Assembly (NCBI GenBank): GCA_046330935.1 | Contig: JAXLRU010000005.1 | Location: forward strand, 62,001 to 126,000 | DNA: 64,000 bases | Direction of reading: 5' to 3' | Origin: JAXLRU01 sp046330935 | GTDB lineage: Bacteria; Actinomycetota; Actinomycetes; Actinomycetales; Kineosporiaceae | Shown: positions 34,807 through 42,484 of the stretch, piece by piece | Layout of the letters: every line of letters starts with the position of its first letter | Position numbering within the stretch: the stretch's first letter is position 1 | Translations under genes and position numbers: made by a program | The notes under the pieces: model-generated | What the model was told of the DNA's origin: nothing | Database searches by the model: none | The model's input: only the letters and a program-made list of their open reading frames with translations

Positions 34807-35799
34807 GTGCGATTCGTCCGATACCCCGTCCACGGCGGCCCCGAGGTCCTCGAGCTCGCCACGGAGCCCGAGGCCGAACCGGGGCCCGGGGACCTGCTCG
34901 TCGAGGTGGCCGCCGCGGGGGTGAACTTCGTCGACACCTACCGCCGTAGCGGCCTCTACCCAGGGCCGCTGCCGGGGCGCTGCGGCAGCGAGGGCGCGGG
35001 GCGCGTGATCGCCGTCGGCGCGCCCTCGGCGGCGGGCGACCCCGACCCGTCGTTCCGGGTGGGCGACGTCGTCGCCTGGACCGACGTCTCCGGCTCCTAC
35101 GCCGACCGCCTGCTCGTGCCTGCGGCGTCCGCGGTCGCCGTCCCCGACGCCGTCGGGCCGGCCACCGCGGCGGCGGTGCTGCTCCAGGGCCTCACCGCCC
35201 GCCTCCTCGTCCGCGAGGCGGTGCACCTGTCGCCCGGCGACGCCGTCCTCGTGCACGCGGGCGCCGGGGGAGTCGGCCTGCTCGTCGTGCAGCTGGCTGC
35301 GGCCGCGGGGGTCACGGTGGTGGCCACCGTCTCCGACCCGGCCAAGGCCGAGGTCGTGCGCGAGGCGGGCGCCGCCCACGTCATCGGCTACGACGGGCCC
35401 GACGGCGACTTCGCGACGCAGGTCGAGGCGCTGCTCGGGCCACGCCCCCTCGCGGCGGTGCTCGACGGCGTCGGCCGGGCCACCTTCGACCGGGGTCTGG
35501 GCCTGCTGCGCCCCCGGGGGGTCTTCGTCTCCTACGGCAACGCCTCCGGGCCGGTGGACCCGGTGGCGCCGCTGCGCCTGGCCGAGGCCGGCTCGGTGTA
35601 CCTGACGCGGCCGCGGCTGTGGGACTACCTGGACTCCCCGGCGGTGCTGCGCGAGCGGGCCGCCGCCCTGTTCGACGAGGTCGCGAGCGGGCGCCTGAGG
35701 GTGCGGGTGGGCGCGCAGCTGCCGTTGGCGGACGCGGCGGCCGCTCACCGGCTGCTGGAGTCGCGCGCGAGCACGGGCAAGGTCCTGCTGGTGCCCTGA
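34807..35799 (+). CDS. Zinc-independent NADPH:quinone oxidoreductase (QOR, MDR family)
   Basis: A 330-residue medium-chain dehydrogenase/reductase. The N-terminal GroES-like part reads GVNFVDTYRRSGLYPGPLP.. .GSEGAGRV, as in quinone oxidoreductases. The cofactor fold has the nucleotide motif VHAGAGGVGLLVVQLA (near 155-170). The zinc-ligand Cys and His residues of alcohol dehydrogenases are absent. The C-terminal RLRVRVGAQLPLADAAAAHRLLESR is typical of the family. The GTG start at 34807 fits a leaderless message. The physiological substrate is unknown. Confidence 0.92.
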   Translation: MRFVRYPVHGGPEVLELATEPEAEPGPGDLLVEVAAAGVNFVDTYRRSGLYPGPLPGRCGSEGAGRVIAVGAPSAAGDPDPSFRVGDVVAWTDVSGSYADRLLVPAASAVAVPDAVGPATAAAVLLQGLTARLLVREAVHLSPGDAVLVHAGAGGVGLLVVQLAAAAGVTVVATVSDPAKAEVVREAGAAHVIGYDGPDGDFATQVEALLGPRPLAAVLDGVGRATFDRGLGLLRPRGVFVSYGNASGPVDPVAPLRLAEAGSVYLTRPRLWDYLDSPAVLRERAAALFDEVASGRLRVRVGAQLPLADAAAAHRLLESRASTGKVLLVP

Positions 35800-35861
35800 G
35801 GAGGGCGGCCAGGACGCAGGAAAGGGTCAAGGGGGGCCATCCTCGCGCCGATGACCCGATC

Positions 35862-36923
35862 GTGCACGAGAGCCCGGCCGAGCCCCTTCCCGGCCCGCCC
35901 CCTGACCCGCTGAGCCGCGGCATGTCCCCGGCCGCCGTCACCTGGCTGCTCGCCGGGGGCGTCGCCGGTCTCGTGCTCGTCGTCGCCGGGGTGTTCTGGA
36001 CCGGACGGGTGTGGCCCGCCCTGCCCGCCCTGCTCGCCGTCCCCCTCGCCGCGCAGCTGCCCCCGGCGCGCGCCCTGCGGCTGTGGCGAGTGACCGCCGT
36101 CGTCGGCGTGAGCGTGTCCCTGGCCGTCGCGCTCGCCTTCGCCCGCGACGTGCTGCACGACGCGCCCGCCTTCGCCGTGTGGCTGCTCACGCTGCTCGGC
36201 GTCACCGAGCTGACCCTCGCGCTGCAGACGCAGACCGCGCACCTGCGGGCCAGGGTCCGCGCCGAGGCCCAGGCCCGCGCCGCGATGGCCGTCCGCGACG
36301 CCCTCACCGACGTCACCAACCGCAGCGGGCTCGACATGGTCGCGGCCCCGATGATCGAGAACGCCCGGCGCAAGGGCGAGGCGGTGCACGCGCTCTACCT
36401 CGACCTCGACGAGTTCCACACGGTCAACGAGACGCTCGGCTCCGCCGCGGGCGACGAGGTGCTCGTGAGCTTCGCCGCCGCGCTGCTGGGCGCGACCCGC
36501 TCGACGGACGTCGTGGGCCGGTGGAGCGGCGACGAGTTCGTCGTCATCGGGCCCGGCGTCGGCTCCTCGCCCCTGGAGATGGAGCGGCGGCTGCGCACCC
36601 GGCTGGAGTCCGGCCCCGCCGTCCCCGTCGAGGTCTGGCAGCCGCGGGTGAGCATCGGCTCGGCGACCCTCGTGCCCTGGGACGACGGCAACCTCGAGTC
36701 GCTGCTGCAGCGCGCCGAGCAGGACATGAACCTGCGCCGGTCGCTGCGCCGCCAGCAGTCCCTGCCCCGCCGGTCCGCGCCCGAATCCGGCGAGCCTCCC
36801 GTGGGCAGGCCGGACCCCCGCTCGCCCGGATCCGGGTTCGACGCCCTGCGTCCGGGCCCCGCGCCCACCGAGCGCCGCCGTCCCGGCCGCGACGTGCGCC
36901 ACCCCGAGCCTCCCGAGCTGTGA
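35862..36923 (+). CDS. Membrane-anchored GGDEF diguanylate cyclase-like protein
   Basis: A 353-residue protein with about four membrane helices in the first half (AAVTWLLAGGVAGLVLVVAGV and following) and a GGDEF domain (about 175-300). The signature is SGDEF in RWSGDEFVVIG, a common variant of GGDEF, and the metal/substrate segment is LYLDLDEFHTVNETLG. No RxxD inhibitory site is obvious and no EAL domain is present. It probably makes cyclic di-GMP, but activity is inferred. The tail after residue 310 is Arg/Pro-rich and disordered. The start is uncertain: GTG 35862 or ATG 35922. Confidence 0.85.
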   Translation: MHESPAEPLPGPPPDPLSRGMSPAAVTWLLAGGVAGLVLVVAGVFWTGRVWPALPALLAVPLAAQLPPARALRLWRVTAVVGVSVSLAVALAFARDVLHDAPAFAVWLLTLLGVTELTLALQTQTAHLRARVRAEAQARAAMAVRDALTDVTNRSGLDMVAAPMIENARRKGEAVHALYLDLDEFHTVNETLGSAAGDEVLVSFAAALLGATRSTDVVGRWSGDEFVVIGPGVGSSPLEMERRLRTRLESGPAVPVEVWQPRVSIGSATLVPWDDGNLESLLQRAEQDMNLRRSLRRQQSLPRRSAPESGEPPVGRPDPRSPGSGFDALRPGPAPTERRRPGRDVRHPEPPEL

Positions 36924-36970
36924 GACCGGGGGACCCCTCGGCCCCCGCTCGCGCCTGATCGCGGGAGCAC

Positions 36971-36976
36971 TACTGT
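36971..36976 (+). promoter_or_regulatory. -10 box for leaderless prenyltransferase transcript
   Basis: TACTGT lies 7 bases before the GTG at 36984. Confidence 0.4.
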
Positions 36977-36983
36977 CGGCCAC

Positions 36984-37820
36984 GTGCCGGCCCGAGCTGA
37001 CGTCGCGCGCGGCGTCGTGCTCGCCGCGCACCCCCTGCCCTGCCTCGCCGTGACCGCCTTCGCGACGGCGTGGGCCGCCGCCGTCGCCCACGCCGTCGAC
37101 GCCGGCGCCTGGCCGCGCGTCGCGCTCGTCGCGCTGGCCGTCGGTCTCGGGCAGCTGTCCATCGGGTGGTCCAACGACGCCGTCGACGCCGACCGCGACG
37201 CGCGCGCGGGCCGCGGGGACAAGCCGGCCGCGGTGGGGACGGTGACGTCGCGCCGACTGTGGAGCTGCGCGCTCGCCGCCGCGCTGCTGTGCGTGGCGGC
37301 GTCCCTTGCCCTCGGGCCGGTCGCGGCGTGCGTGCACCTGGTCGCCGTCGCGTCCGCCTGGGCCTACAACCTGGGGCTGAAGTCCACCGCCGCGAGCCCG
37401 CTGCCCTACCTCGTCTCCTTCGGCCTGCTGCCGAGCGTGGCCAGCACCGCCCTCGGGGCGGGGTGGGCGGCTCCCGCCGTTGCGGCGGCGGCCGCACTGC
37501 TCGGGGTCGCGGCGCACCTGGCCAACACGGTCCCCGACGTCGAGGCCGACGCGCTCACCGGCGTGCGGGGCCTGCCGCAACGGCTGGGTCCCACCGTCTC
37601 GACGACGCTGATGGCGCTCGCCGTCGCGGCCGCGGCCGCCTGCCTGTTGGCGAGGGGCGTCGGCGCCCTGGCCGCAGGGATCCTCGTCGTCGCCGTGGTC
37701 GTCGCCGGGGCGTCCGCGGCGGCCTTCGCCCGGGGGGAGCGGCTGCGCGCCCAGGCGTTCCGGGTGACGCTCGCGGCGGTCGCGCTCGTCGTCGTCGCCT
37801 TCGTGCTCGCAGGCCCGTGA
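36984..37820 (+). CDS. UbiA family prenyltransferase (SCO3242-like)
   Basis: A 278-residue integral membrane prenyltransferase with eight or nine helices. The two aspartate-rich motifs for Mg-diphosphate binding are NDAVDADRDARAGRGDKP (near 63-80) and NTVPDVEADALTGVRGLPQRLG (near 180-200). The overall form matches actinobacterial UbiA proteins of the SCO3242 type, whose acceptor is not established; menaquinone or a lipid pigment is possible. The GTG at 36984 fits a leaderless message. The leuS leader begins 45 bases after its stop. Confidence 0.9.
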   Translation: MPARADVARGVVLAAHPLPCLAVTAFATAWAAAVAHAVDAGAWPRVALVALAVGLGQLSIGWSNDAVDADRDARAGRGDKPAAVGTVTSRRLWSCALAAALLCVAASLALGPVAACVHLVAVASAWAYNLGLKSTAASPLPYLVSFGLLPSVASTALGAGWAAPAVAAAAALLGVAAHLANTVPDVEADALTGVRGLPQRLGPTVSTTLMALAVAAAAACLLARGVGALAAGILVVAVVVAGASAAAFARGERLRAQAFRVTLAAVALVVVAFVLAGP

Positions 37821-37852
37821 CCCAGCCCGAGCGCCGGGCGGACGCCGTCCGA

Positions 37853-37858
37853 TACCCT
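37853..37858 (+). promoter_or_regulatory. -10 box for the leuS leader transcript
   Basis: TACCCT lies 6 bases before the ATG of the leader peptide, so the RNA likely starts at or next to that ATG. No -35 consensus is visible. Confidence 0.5.
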
Positions 37859-37864
37859 GACCGC

Positions 37865-37900
37865 ATGCGGATCCGGCTGCTCCTTGCCCCGCCGCGCTGA
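37865..37900 (+). CDS. Candidate leuS leader peptide (11 aa, Leu-Leu-Leu)
   Basis: A tiny frame encoding MRIRLLLAPPR, with three successive leucine codons CTG CTC CTT; CTT is rare in this GC-rich genome. It begins right after a -10 box and ends before a set of competing hairpins and a terminator ahead of leuS. This is the arrangement expected for ribosome-mediated attenuation, where slow decoding at the Leu codons under leucyl-tRNA shortage would prevent termination. Evidence is sequence pattern only. Confidence 0.6.
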   Translation: MRIRLLLAPPR

Positions 37901-37955
37901 CCGGTTCGTTTCCCGGGCCGACAGCGCGGCGCCCCTCCCATGCGAGGGGCTTTGT
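37890..37955 (+). terminator. leuS attenuator: pairing arms and terminator
   Basis: CGCCGCGCTG (37890-37899, end of the leader frame) is perfectly complementary to CAGCGCGGCG (37922-37931). The terminator is GCCCCTC-CCATGC-GAGGGGC (37931-37950) followed by TTTGT. A weaker alternative pairs GGGCC (37915-37919) with GG.GCCC (37928-37934, one bulge), which would block the terminator arm. A ribosome stalled at the Leu codons would mask the first arm and favour this alternative. The pairing logic is my inference; energies were not computed. Confidence 0.55.
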
Positions 37956-38017
37956 CATGTCAGGGCAGGTCGTGAGCAGGGTCGGATCGCATCCGGCAGG
38001 TGGAGACGAGGAACGCG

Positions 38018-40579
38018 ATGACGCAGACGGGTCCCGTGCAGGCGGGGAGCAGCTTCGAGGAGACGGTGCGGGCGGTGGCCGCCGGTGTGGTGCCGGGGGA
38101 GGACCGCTACGACGCCCAGGCGATCCAGGAGACGTGGCTGCCCGTCTGGGACGAGCTGGCCCCGTTCCGCAGCGGTCGCCCCGATGACCCGCGGCCCCGC
38201 AAGTACGTGCTCGACATGTTCCCCTACCCCTCGGGCGACCTGCACATGGGTCACGCCGAGGCGTATGCGCTGGGCGACGTCATCGCGCGGTACTGGGTGC
38301 AGCGCGGCTACAACGTGCTGCACCCCATCGGTTGGGACGCGTTCGGCCTGCCCGCCGAGAACGCGGCCATCAAGCGCGGGCTGGACCCGCGCGGCTGGAC
38401 CTACGCCAACATCGAGCAGCAGAAGGCGTCGATGCGCCGCTACGCCTGCTCCTTCGACTGGGACCGCACGCTGCAGACCTGCGACCCCGAGTACTACCGC
38501 TGGAACCAGTGGCTGTTCCTGCGCCTGCACGAGAAGGGCCTGGCCTACCGCAAGGCGAGCCAGGTGAACTGGTGCCCCAAGGACCAGACGGTGCTGGCCA
38601 ACGAGCAGGTCGTCGGCGGGCTGTGCGAGCGTTGCGACACGCCCGTGACCAAGAAGAAGCTGGTCCAGTGGTACTTCCGGATCACCGACTACGCCGACCG
38701 CCTGCTGGACGACATGTCGCAGTTGGAGGGCCACTGGCCCGACAAGGTGCTGTCGATGCAGCGCAACTGGATCGGCCGCTCCACCGGTGCCGACGTGATC
38801 TTCGAGATCGAGGGTCGTGAGGAGCCGGTCACCGTCTACACGACCCGGCCGGACACGCTGTTCGGCGCCACCTTCATGGTCGTGGCCGCCGACTCCGACC
38901 TGGCGGCGGAGCTGGCCTCCGGTGCCTCCGTCGAGGTGCAGTCGGAGTTCGCCCGCTACCTGGAGGAGGTCCGGGCCTCCACCGAGATCGAGCGGCTGTC
39001 GGCCGACCGCGAGAAGACCGGCGTCTTCCTGCAGCGCTACGCCGTCAACCCGGTCAACGGCGAGCGCCTGCCCATCTACGCGGCCGACTACGTGCTGGCC
39101 GACTACGGCCACGGCGCGATCATGGCCGTGCCCGCGCACGACCAGCGCGACCTGGACTTCGCGAAGGCCTTCGACCTGCCGGTGCGGGTCGTCGTCGACG
39201 TGCGCGACGCCGAGGGCGAACCGCTGCCCGACCCCGCCGGGTCGGGGACGGCGACCGCCGGCGACGGCGTCCTGGTCAATTCGGGCCCGCTGGACGGGCT
39301 GCGCAAGGCCGAGGCCATCGAGCGGATCACCGGCATCCTGGCCGAGTCCGGTCAGGGCGCGGCGTCGGTCAACTACCGGCTGCGTGACTGGCTGATCTCC
39401 CGCCAGCGGTACTGGGGTGCGCCCATCCCGATCGTGCACTGCGACGCGTGCGGCGAGGTGCGGGTCCCCGACGAGCAGCTGCCGGTCGTGCTGCCCCCCG
39501 CCGAGGGGCTGGACCTGTCGCCCAAGGGCACCTCGCCCCTGGGCGGCGCGCAGGAGTGGGTCGACGTCGACTGCCCCTCCTGCGGCGGTCGGGCGCGCCG
39601 CGACACCGACACCATGGACACGTTCGTCGACTCGTCCTGGTACTTCCTGCGCTTCCTGTCGCCCCACCGTGACGACGTGCCCTTCGACGTCGACGAGGCG
39701 AAGAAGTGGATGCCGATCGACCAGTACGTCGGCGGCGTCACCCACGCGATCCTGCACCTGCTGTACAGCCGGTTCTTCACCAAGGTGCTGCACGACCTGG
39801 GCATGGTCGACTTCGACGAGCCGTTCGGTCGCCTGCTGAACCAGGGCATGGTGCAGATGGACGGGTCGGCGATGAGCAAGTCGCGCGGCAACCTGGTGCG
39901 GCTGTCCGACGAGCTGGCCACCCACGGCGTCGACGCCATCCGGCTGACCATGGCCTTCGCCGGGCCGCCCGAGGACGACATCGACTGGGCCGACGTCTCC
40001 CCGGCCGGTTCGGCGCGGTTCCTGGCCCGCGCCTGGCGACTGGCCGGTGACGTCTCGAGCCCGGTCGGTGCCGACCCCGCCACGGGCGACCGCGCGCTGC
40101 GCCAGGTCACCCACCGAACGCTGGCCGACTCCGCCGAACTGGTCGAGTCGTTCCGGTTCAACGTGGTCGTGGCGAAGGTGATGGAGCTGGTCAACGCCAC
40201 CCGCAAGGCGATCGACTCCGGTGTCGGCGGTGCCGACCCGGCGGTGCGCGAGGCGGTCGAGGCGGTGGCGATCCTGCTGTCGCTGTTCGCCCCCTACACG
40301 GCCGAGGACATGTGGGCCCGGCTGGGTCACCAGCCGTGTGTGGGGCTGGCCGGATGGCCCGCCGTCGACGAGTCGCTGCTGGTGCAGGAGACCGTGACGT
40401 GCGTCGTCCAGGTCGCGGGCAAGGTGCGCGACCGGCTGGAGGTCCCCCCCGGGATCGCGGAGGACGAGCTGCGCGAGCTGGCGCTGGCCACCGAGGGCGT
40501 CCGGAAGGCGCTGGGCGGCTCCGGGGTGCGGACGGTCATCGTGCGCGCGCCGAAGCTGGTGAACGTCGTCCCCGCCTGA
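38018..40579 (+). CDS. leuS: Leucyl-tRNA synthetase
   Basis: Charges tRNA-Leu. The 853-residue bacterial-type enzyme has the HIGH-type motif FPYPSGDLHMGHAEAY (near 68-82), zinc-like Cys pairs CERCDTP in the insertion, the editing domain, and the KMSKS-type sequence GSAMSKSRGNLV (near 620-630). The ATG at 38018 is chosen because GAGGA lies 5 bases upstream; an in-frame ATG at 38000 lacks a site. The gene is preceded by a candidate attenuator. DegV follows 19 bases after its stop. Confidence 0.98.
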   Translation: MTQTGPVQAGSSFEETVRAVAAGVVPGEDRYDAQAIQETWLPVWDELAPFRSGRPDDPRPRKYVLDMFPYPSGDLHMGHAEAYALGDVIARYWVQRGYNVLHPIGWDAFGLPAENAAIKRGLDPRGWTYANIEQQKASMRRYACSFDWDRTLQTCDPEYYRWNQWLFLRLHEKGLAYRKASQVNWCPKDQTVLANEQVVGGLCERCDTPVTKKKLVQWYFRITDYADRLLDDMSQLEGHWPDKVLSMQRNWIGRSTGADVIFEIEGREEPVTVYTTRPDTLFGATFMVVAADSDLAAELASGASVEVQSEFARYLEEVRASTEIERLSADREKTGVFLQRYAVNPVNGERLPIYAADYVLADYGHGAIMAVPAHDQRDLDFAKAFDLPVRVVVDVRDAEGEPLPDPAGSGTATAGDGVLVNSGPLDGLRKAEAIERITGILAESGQGAASVNYRLRDWLISRQRYWGAPIPIVHCDACGEVRVPDEQLPVVLPPAEGLDLSPKGTSPLGGAQEWVDVDCPSCGGRARRDTDTMDTFVDSSWYFLRFLSPHRDDVPFDVDEAKKWMPIDQYVGGVTHAILHLLYSRFFTKVLHDLGMVDFDEPFGRLLNQGMVQMDGSAMSKSRGNLVRLSDELATHGVDAIRLTMAFAGPPEDDIDWADVSPAGSARFLARAWRLAGDVSSPVGADPATGDRALRQVTHRTLADSAELVESFRFNVVVAKVMELVNATRKAIDSGVGGADPAVREAVEAVAILLSLFAPYTAEDMWARLGHQPCVGLAGWPAVDESLLVQETVTCVVQVAGKVRDRLEVPPGIAEDELRELALATEGVRKALGGSGVRTVIVRAPKLVNVVPA

Positions 40580-40598
40580 GCCCGGGCCGCGCGCTCCG

Positions 40599-41522
40599 AT
40601 GTCCCCGCGGGTGGCGGTCGTCACCGACTCCACGGCCTACCTGCCCCCCGACGTCGTGCGGCGGGCGGGGGTGACCGTCGTGCCGTTGCAGGTGATCCTC
40701 GACGGTCGCTCGCTGCCCGAGGGCGAGGGCACCAGCGCCGCGGCCGTCGCCGGCGCGCTGCGGGCGGGGCAGACGGTGACGACGTCGCGGCCCGCGCCGG
40801 CGCTGTTCGCGGCGACCTACCGGCAGCTGGCGGAGGCGGGCTTCGACGCGGTGGTGTCGGTCCACCTCTCCTCCGACGTCTCGGGGACGGTCGACGCGGC
40901 CAGGGTCGCCTCCCGTGAGGTGGCGCCGCAGATCCCGGTGCGGGTGGTCGACGCCCGCTCCGTGGGGATGGGGCTCGGCTTCGCCGTCCTCGCGGCCGTG
41001 CGCGCCGCTGGGTCGCCCGAGGTGGTGGGCGGCGTGGCCTCGCCTGGCGACGCCGCCGAGGGTGTCGCCGAGGTGACGACCCGGGCGGCGCTGGCGACGC
41101 GGGTCTGGTTCTACGTCGACACCCTGGAGTACCTGCGTCGGGGCGGGCGCTTGACGGCGGCCCGCGCCTGGCTGGGGACGGCGCTGGCGGTGAAGCCGTT
41201 GCTGCACCTGGTCGACGGGCGGATCGAGCTCCTGGAGCGGGTCCGCACGGCGTCGCGTGCCCTGGGCAGGTTGCAGGAGATCGTCGTCGGCGAGGTGGGG
41301 GAGTCCCGCGTCGACGTCGTGGTGCATCACCTCGACGCCGCCGAGCGCGCGCAGGCGCTGGCCGCCGCGCTGGGCGAGGCTCTGCCGGGGTGTCGCGAGG
41401 TCACGGTGAGCGAGATCGGCGCCGTCGTCGGGGCGCACGTGGGCCCCGGTCTGCTGGCGGTCGTCACCTCGCCCGTCGCGGGTGGCGCCGGCCCGGACGG
41501 GCTTCTCGGCCCTTCGGCCTGA
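40599..41522 (+). CDS. DegV family fatty-acid-binding protein
   Basis: A 307-residue protein of the DegV/FakB type, which binds a fatty acid and presents it to a kinase. Visible motifs: VVTDSTAYLPPDVV at the N-terminus, TSRPAPALFAATY near 65, SVHLSSDVSGTVDAA near 88, and FYVDTLEYLRRGGRL near 170, followed by KPLLHLVDGRIE. The final GAVVGAHVGPGLLAV is the usual C-terminal His/Gly motif. The ATG at 40599 follows leuS closely. No FakA kinase gene is in the window. Confidence 0.94.
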   Translation: MSPRVAVVTDSTAYLPPDVVRRAGVTVVPLQVILDGRSLPEGEGTSAAAVAGALRAGQTVTTSRPAPALFAATYRQLAEAGFDAVVSVHLSSDVSGTVDAARVASREVAPQIPVRVVDARSVGMGLGFAVLAAVRAAGSPEVVGGVASPGDAAEGVAEVTTRAALATRVWFYVDTLEYLRRGGRLTAARAWLGTALAVKPLLHLVDGRIELLERVRTASRALGRLQEIVVGEVGESRVDVVVHHLDAAERAQALAAALGEALPGCREVTVSEIGAVVGAHVGPGLLAVVTSPVAGGAGPDGLLGPSA

Positions 41523-41614
41523 TCCCGCAGGCTCGACCGTCCCCACCCCGCCTCCCCGTCGCCGTCGTCCACATCCCCTGCAGCCTGCGGCCTTTCGGTG
41601 CCCCCCGGCCTGCC

Positions 41615-41620
41615 TAGCGT
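41615..41620 (+). promoter_or_regulatory. -10 box for leaderless comEA transcript
   Basis: TAGCGT lies 6 bases before the comEA GTG, with no ribosome-binding site between. Confidence 0.4.
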
Positions 41621-41626
41621 GCGACC

Positions 41627-42484
41627 GTGCGCAGGACCAGAGATCACGACGCTCAGGTGCTCCGGCTGCTGGCTCTCGACCCGGCCTGGTCGCCTCCGCC
41701 GACGTCACCGTCGTCGTCCCCGCCGCCGTCGTCCCTGACCGCGGTCGAGGGCGGCGAGGCGGGCGACGCGGGTCGGACGTGGCGGCCTCCCGCGGCGGTC
41801 ACCGGCGCGCTGGTGGTCTGCATCGCCGTCGCGGTCGGAGCGGGGCTGCGGCTGGCGCTGCCCTCCACCACGACGACCGACGTCGTCCCTCCTCGAGCGA
41901 CGGCGGTCTCGGCACGGCCGCTCGCCGCAGCGGGAAGGAGCGGCCAGCCGTCGGGAGCCGCCACTGCGACGCCCCTGAGCGCTGCGTCGGGTGCGGACGG
42001 GGCCCGGGCGGCGGTCGTTCCGGGTGCCCCCGGCTCCGGCGGCCCCGTCGTGCACGTCGTCGGGCGGGTCGTGCGCCCCGGCCTGTTGCGGCTGCCGGCG
42101 GGGGCTCGCGTGGCCGATGCGCTGGCCGCGGCGGGAGGGCCCGCACCGGGAGCGGACGTCGACGCCGTCAACCTCGCCCGCCCCCTGACCGACGGCGAAC
42201 AGCTGCGCATCCCCGCCCGGGGCGAGGCCCCACCGCCGAGCCCGGGGTCGCTGTCGGGACCGGCGGAGCCGTCGAGAGGCGACGGCGCGGGTGCCGTCGA
42301 CCTCAACGCCGCGGACGTCGCAGCGCTCGACGCCCTGCCCGGCATCGGCCCGGTGACGGCGGGTCGCATCCTGGACTACCGCCGCAGCCACGGCCCGTTC
42401 CGCAGCGTGGACCAGCTGGCCGAGGTGCCGGGCATCGGGGAGCGCACCCTCGACCAGCTGCGGCCCCTGGTGCGGGTGCCGTGA
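41627..42484 (+). CDS. comEA: ComEA family DNA-binding competence protein
   Basis: A membrane-anchored DNA receptor for transformation. The 285-residue protein has a Pro/Ser-rich cytoplasmic start, one membrane helix (VTGALVVCIAVAVGAGLRLAL, about 58-78), an SLBB domain (VVHVVGRVVRPGLLRLPAGARVADAL, near 140-165) and two helix-hairpin-helix motifs at the C-terminus (LNAADVAALDALPGIGPVTA and DQLAEVPGIGERTLDQL). The GTG at 41627 fits a leaderless message. Its stop overlaps the comEC start by 4 bases, so the two are translated together. Confidence 0.94.
   Translation: MRRTRDHDAQVLRLLALDPAWSPPPTSPSSSPPPSSLTAVEGGEAGDAGRTWRPPAAVTGALVVCIAVAVGAGLRLALPSTTTTDVVPPRATAVSARPLAAAGRSGQPSGAATATPLSAASGADGARAAVVPGAPGSGGPVVHVVGRVVRPGLLRLPAGARVADALAAAGGPAPGADVDAVNLARPLTDGEQLRIPARGEAPPPSPGSLSGPAEPSRGDGAGAVDLNAADVAALDALPGIGPVTAGRILDYRRSHGPFRSVDQLAEVPGIGERTLDQLRPLVRVP

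Noticed and set aside
37955..40633. Open frame of 892 codons antisense to leuS
   Set aside because: Same reason: it lies exactly opposite leuS, has low-complexity composition and no recognisable motif or ribosome site.
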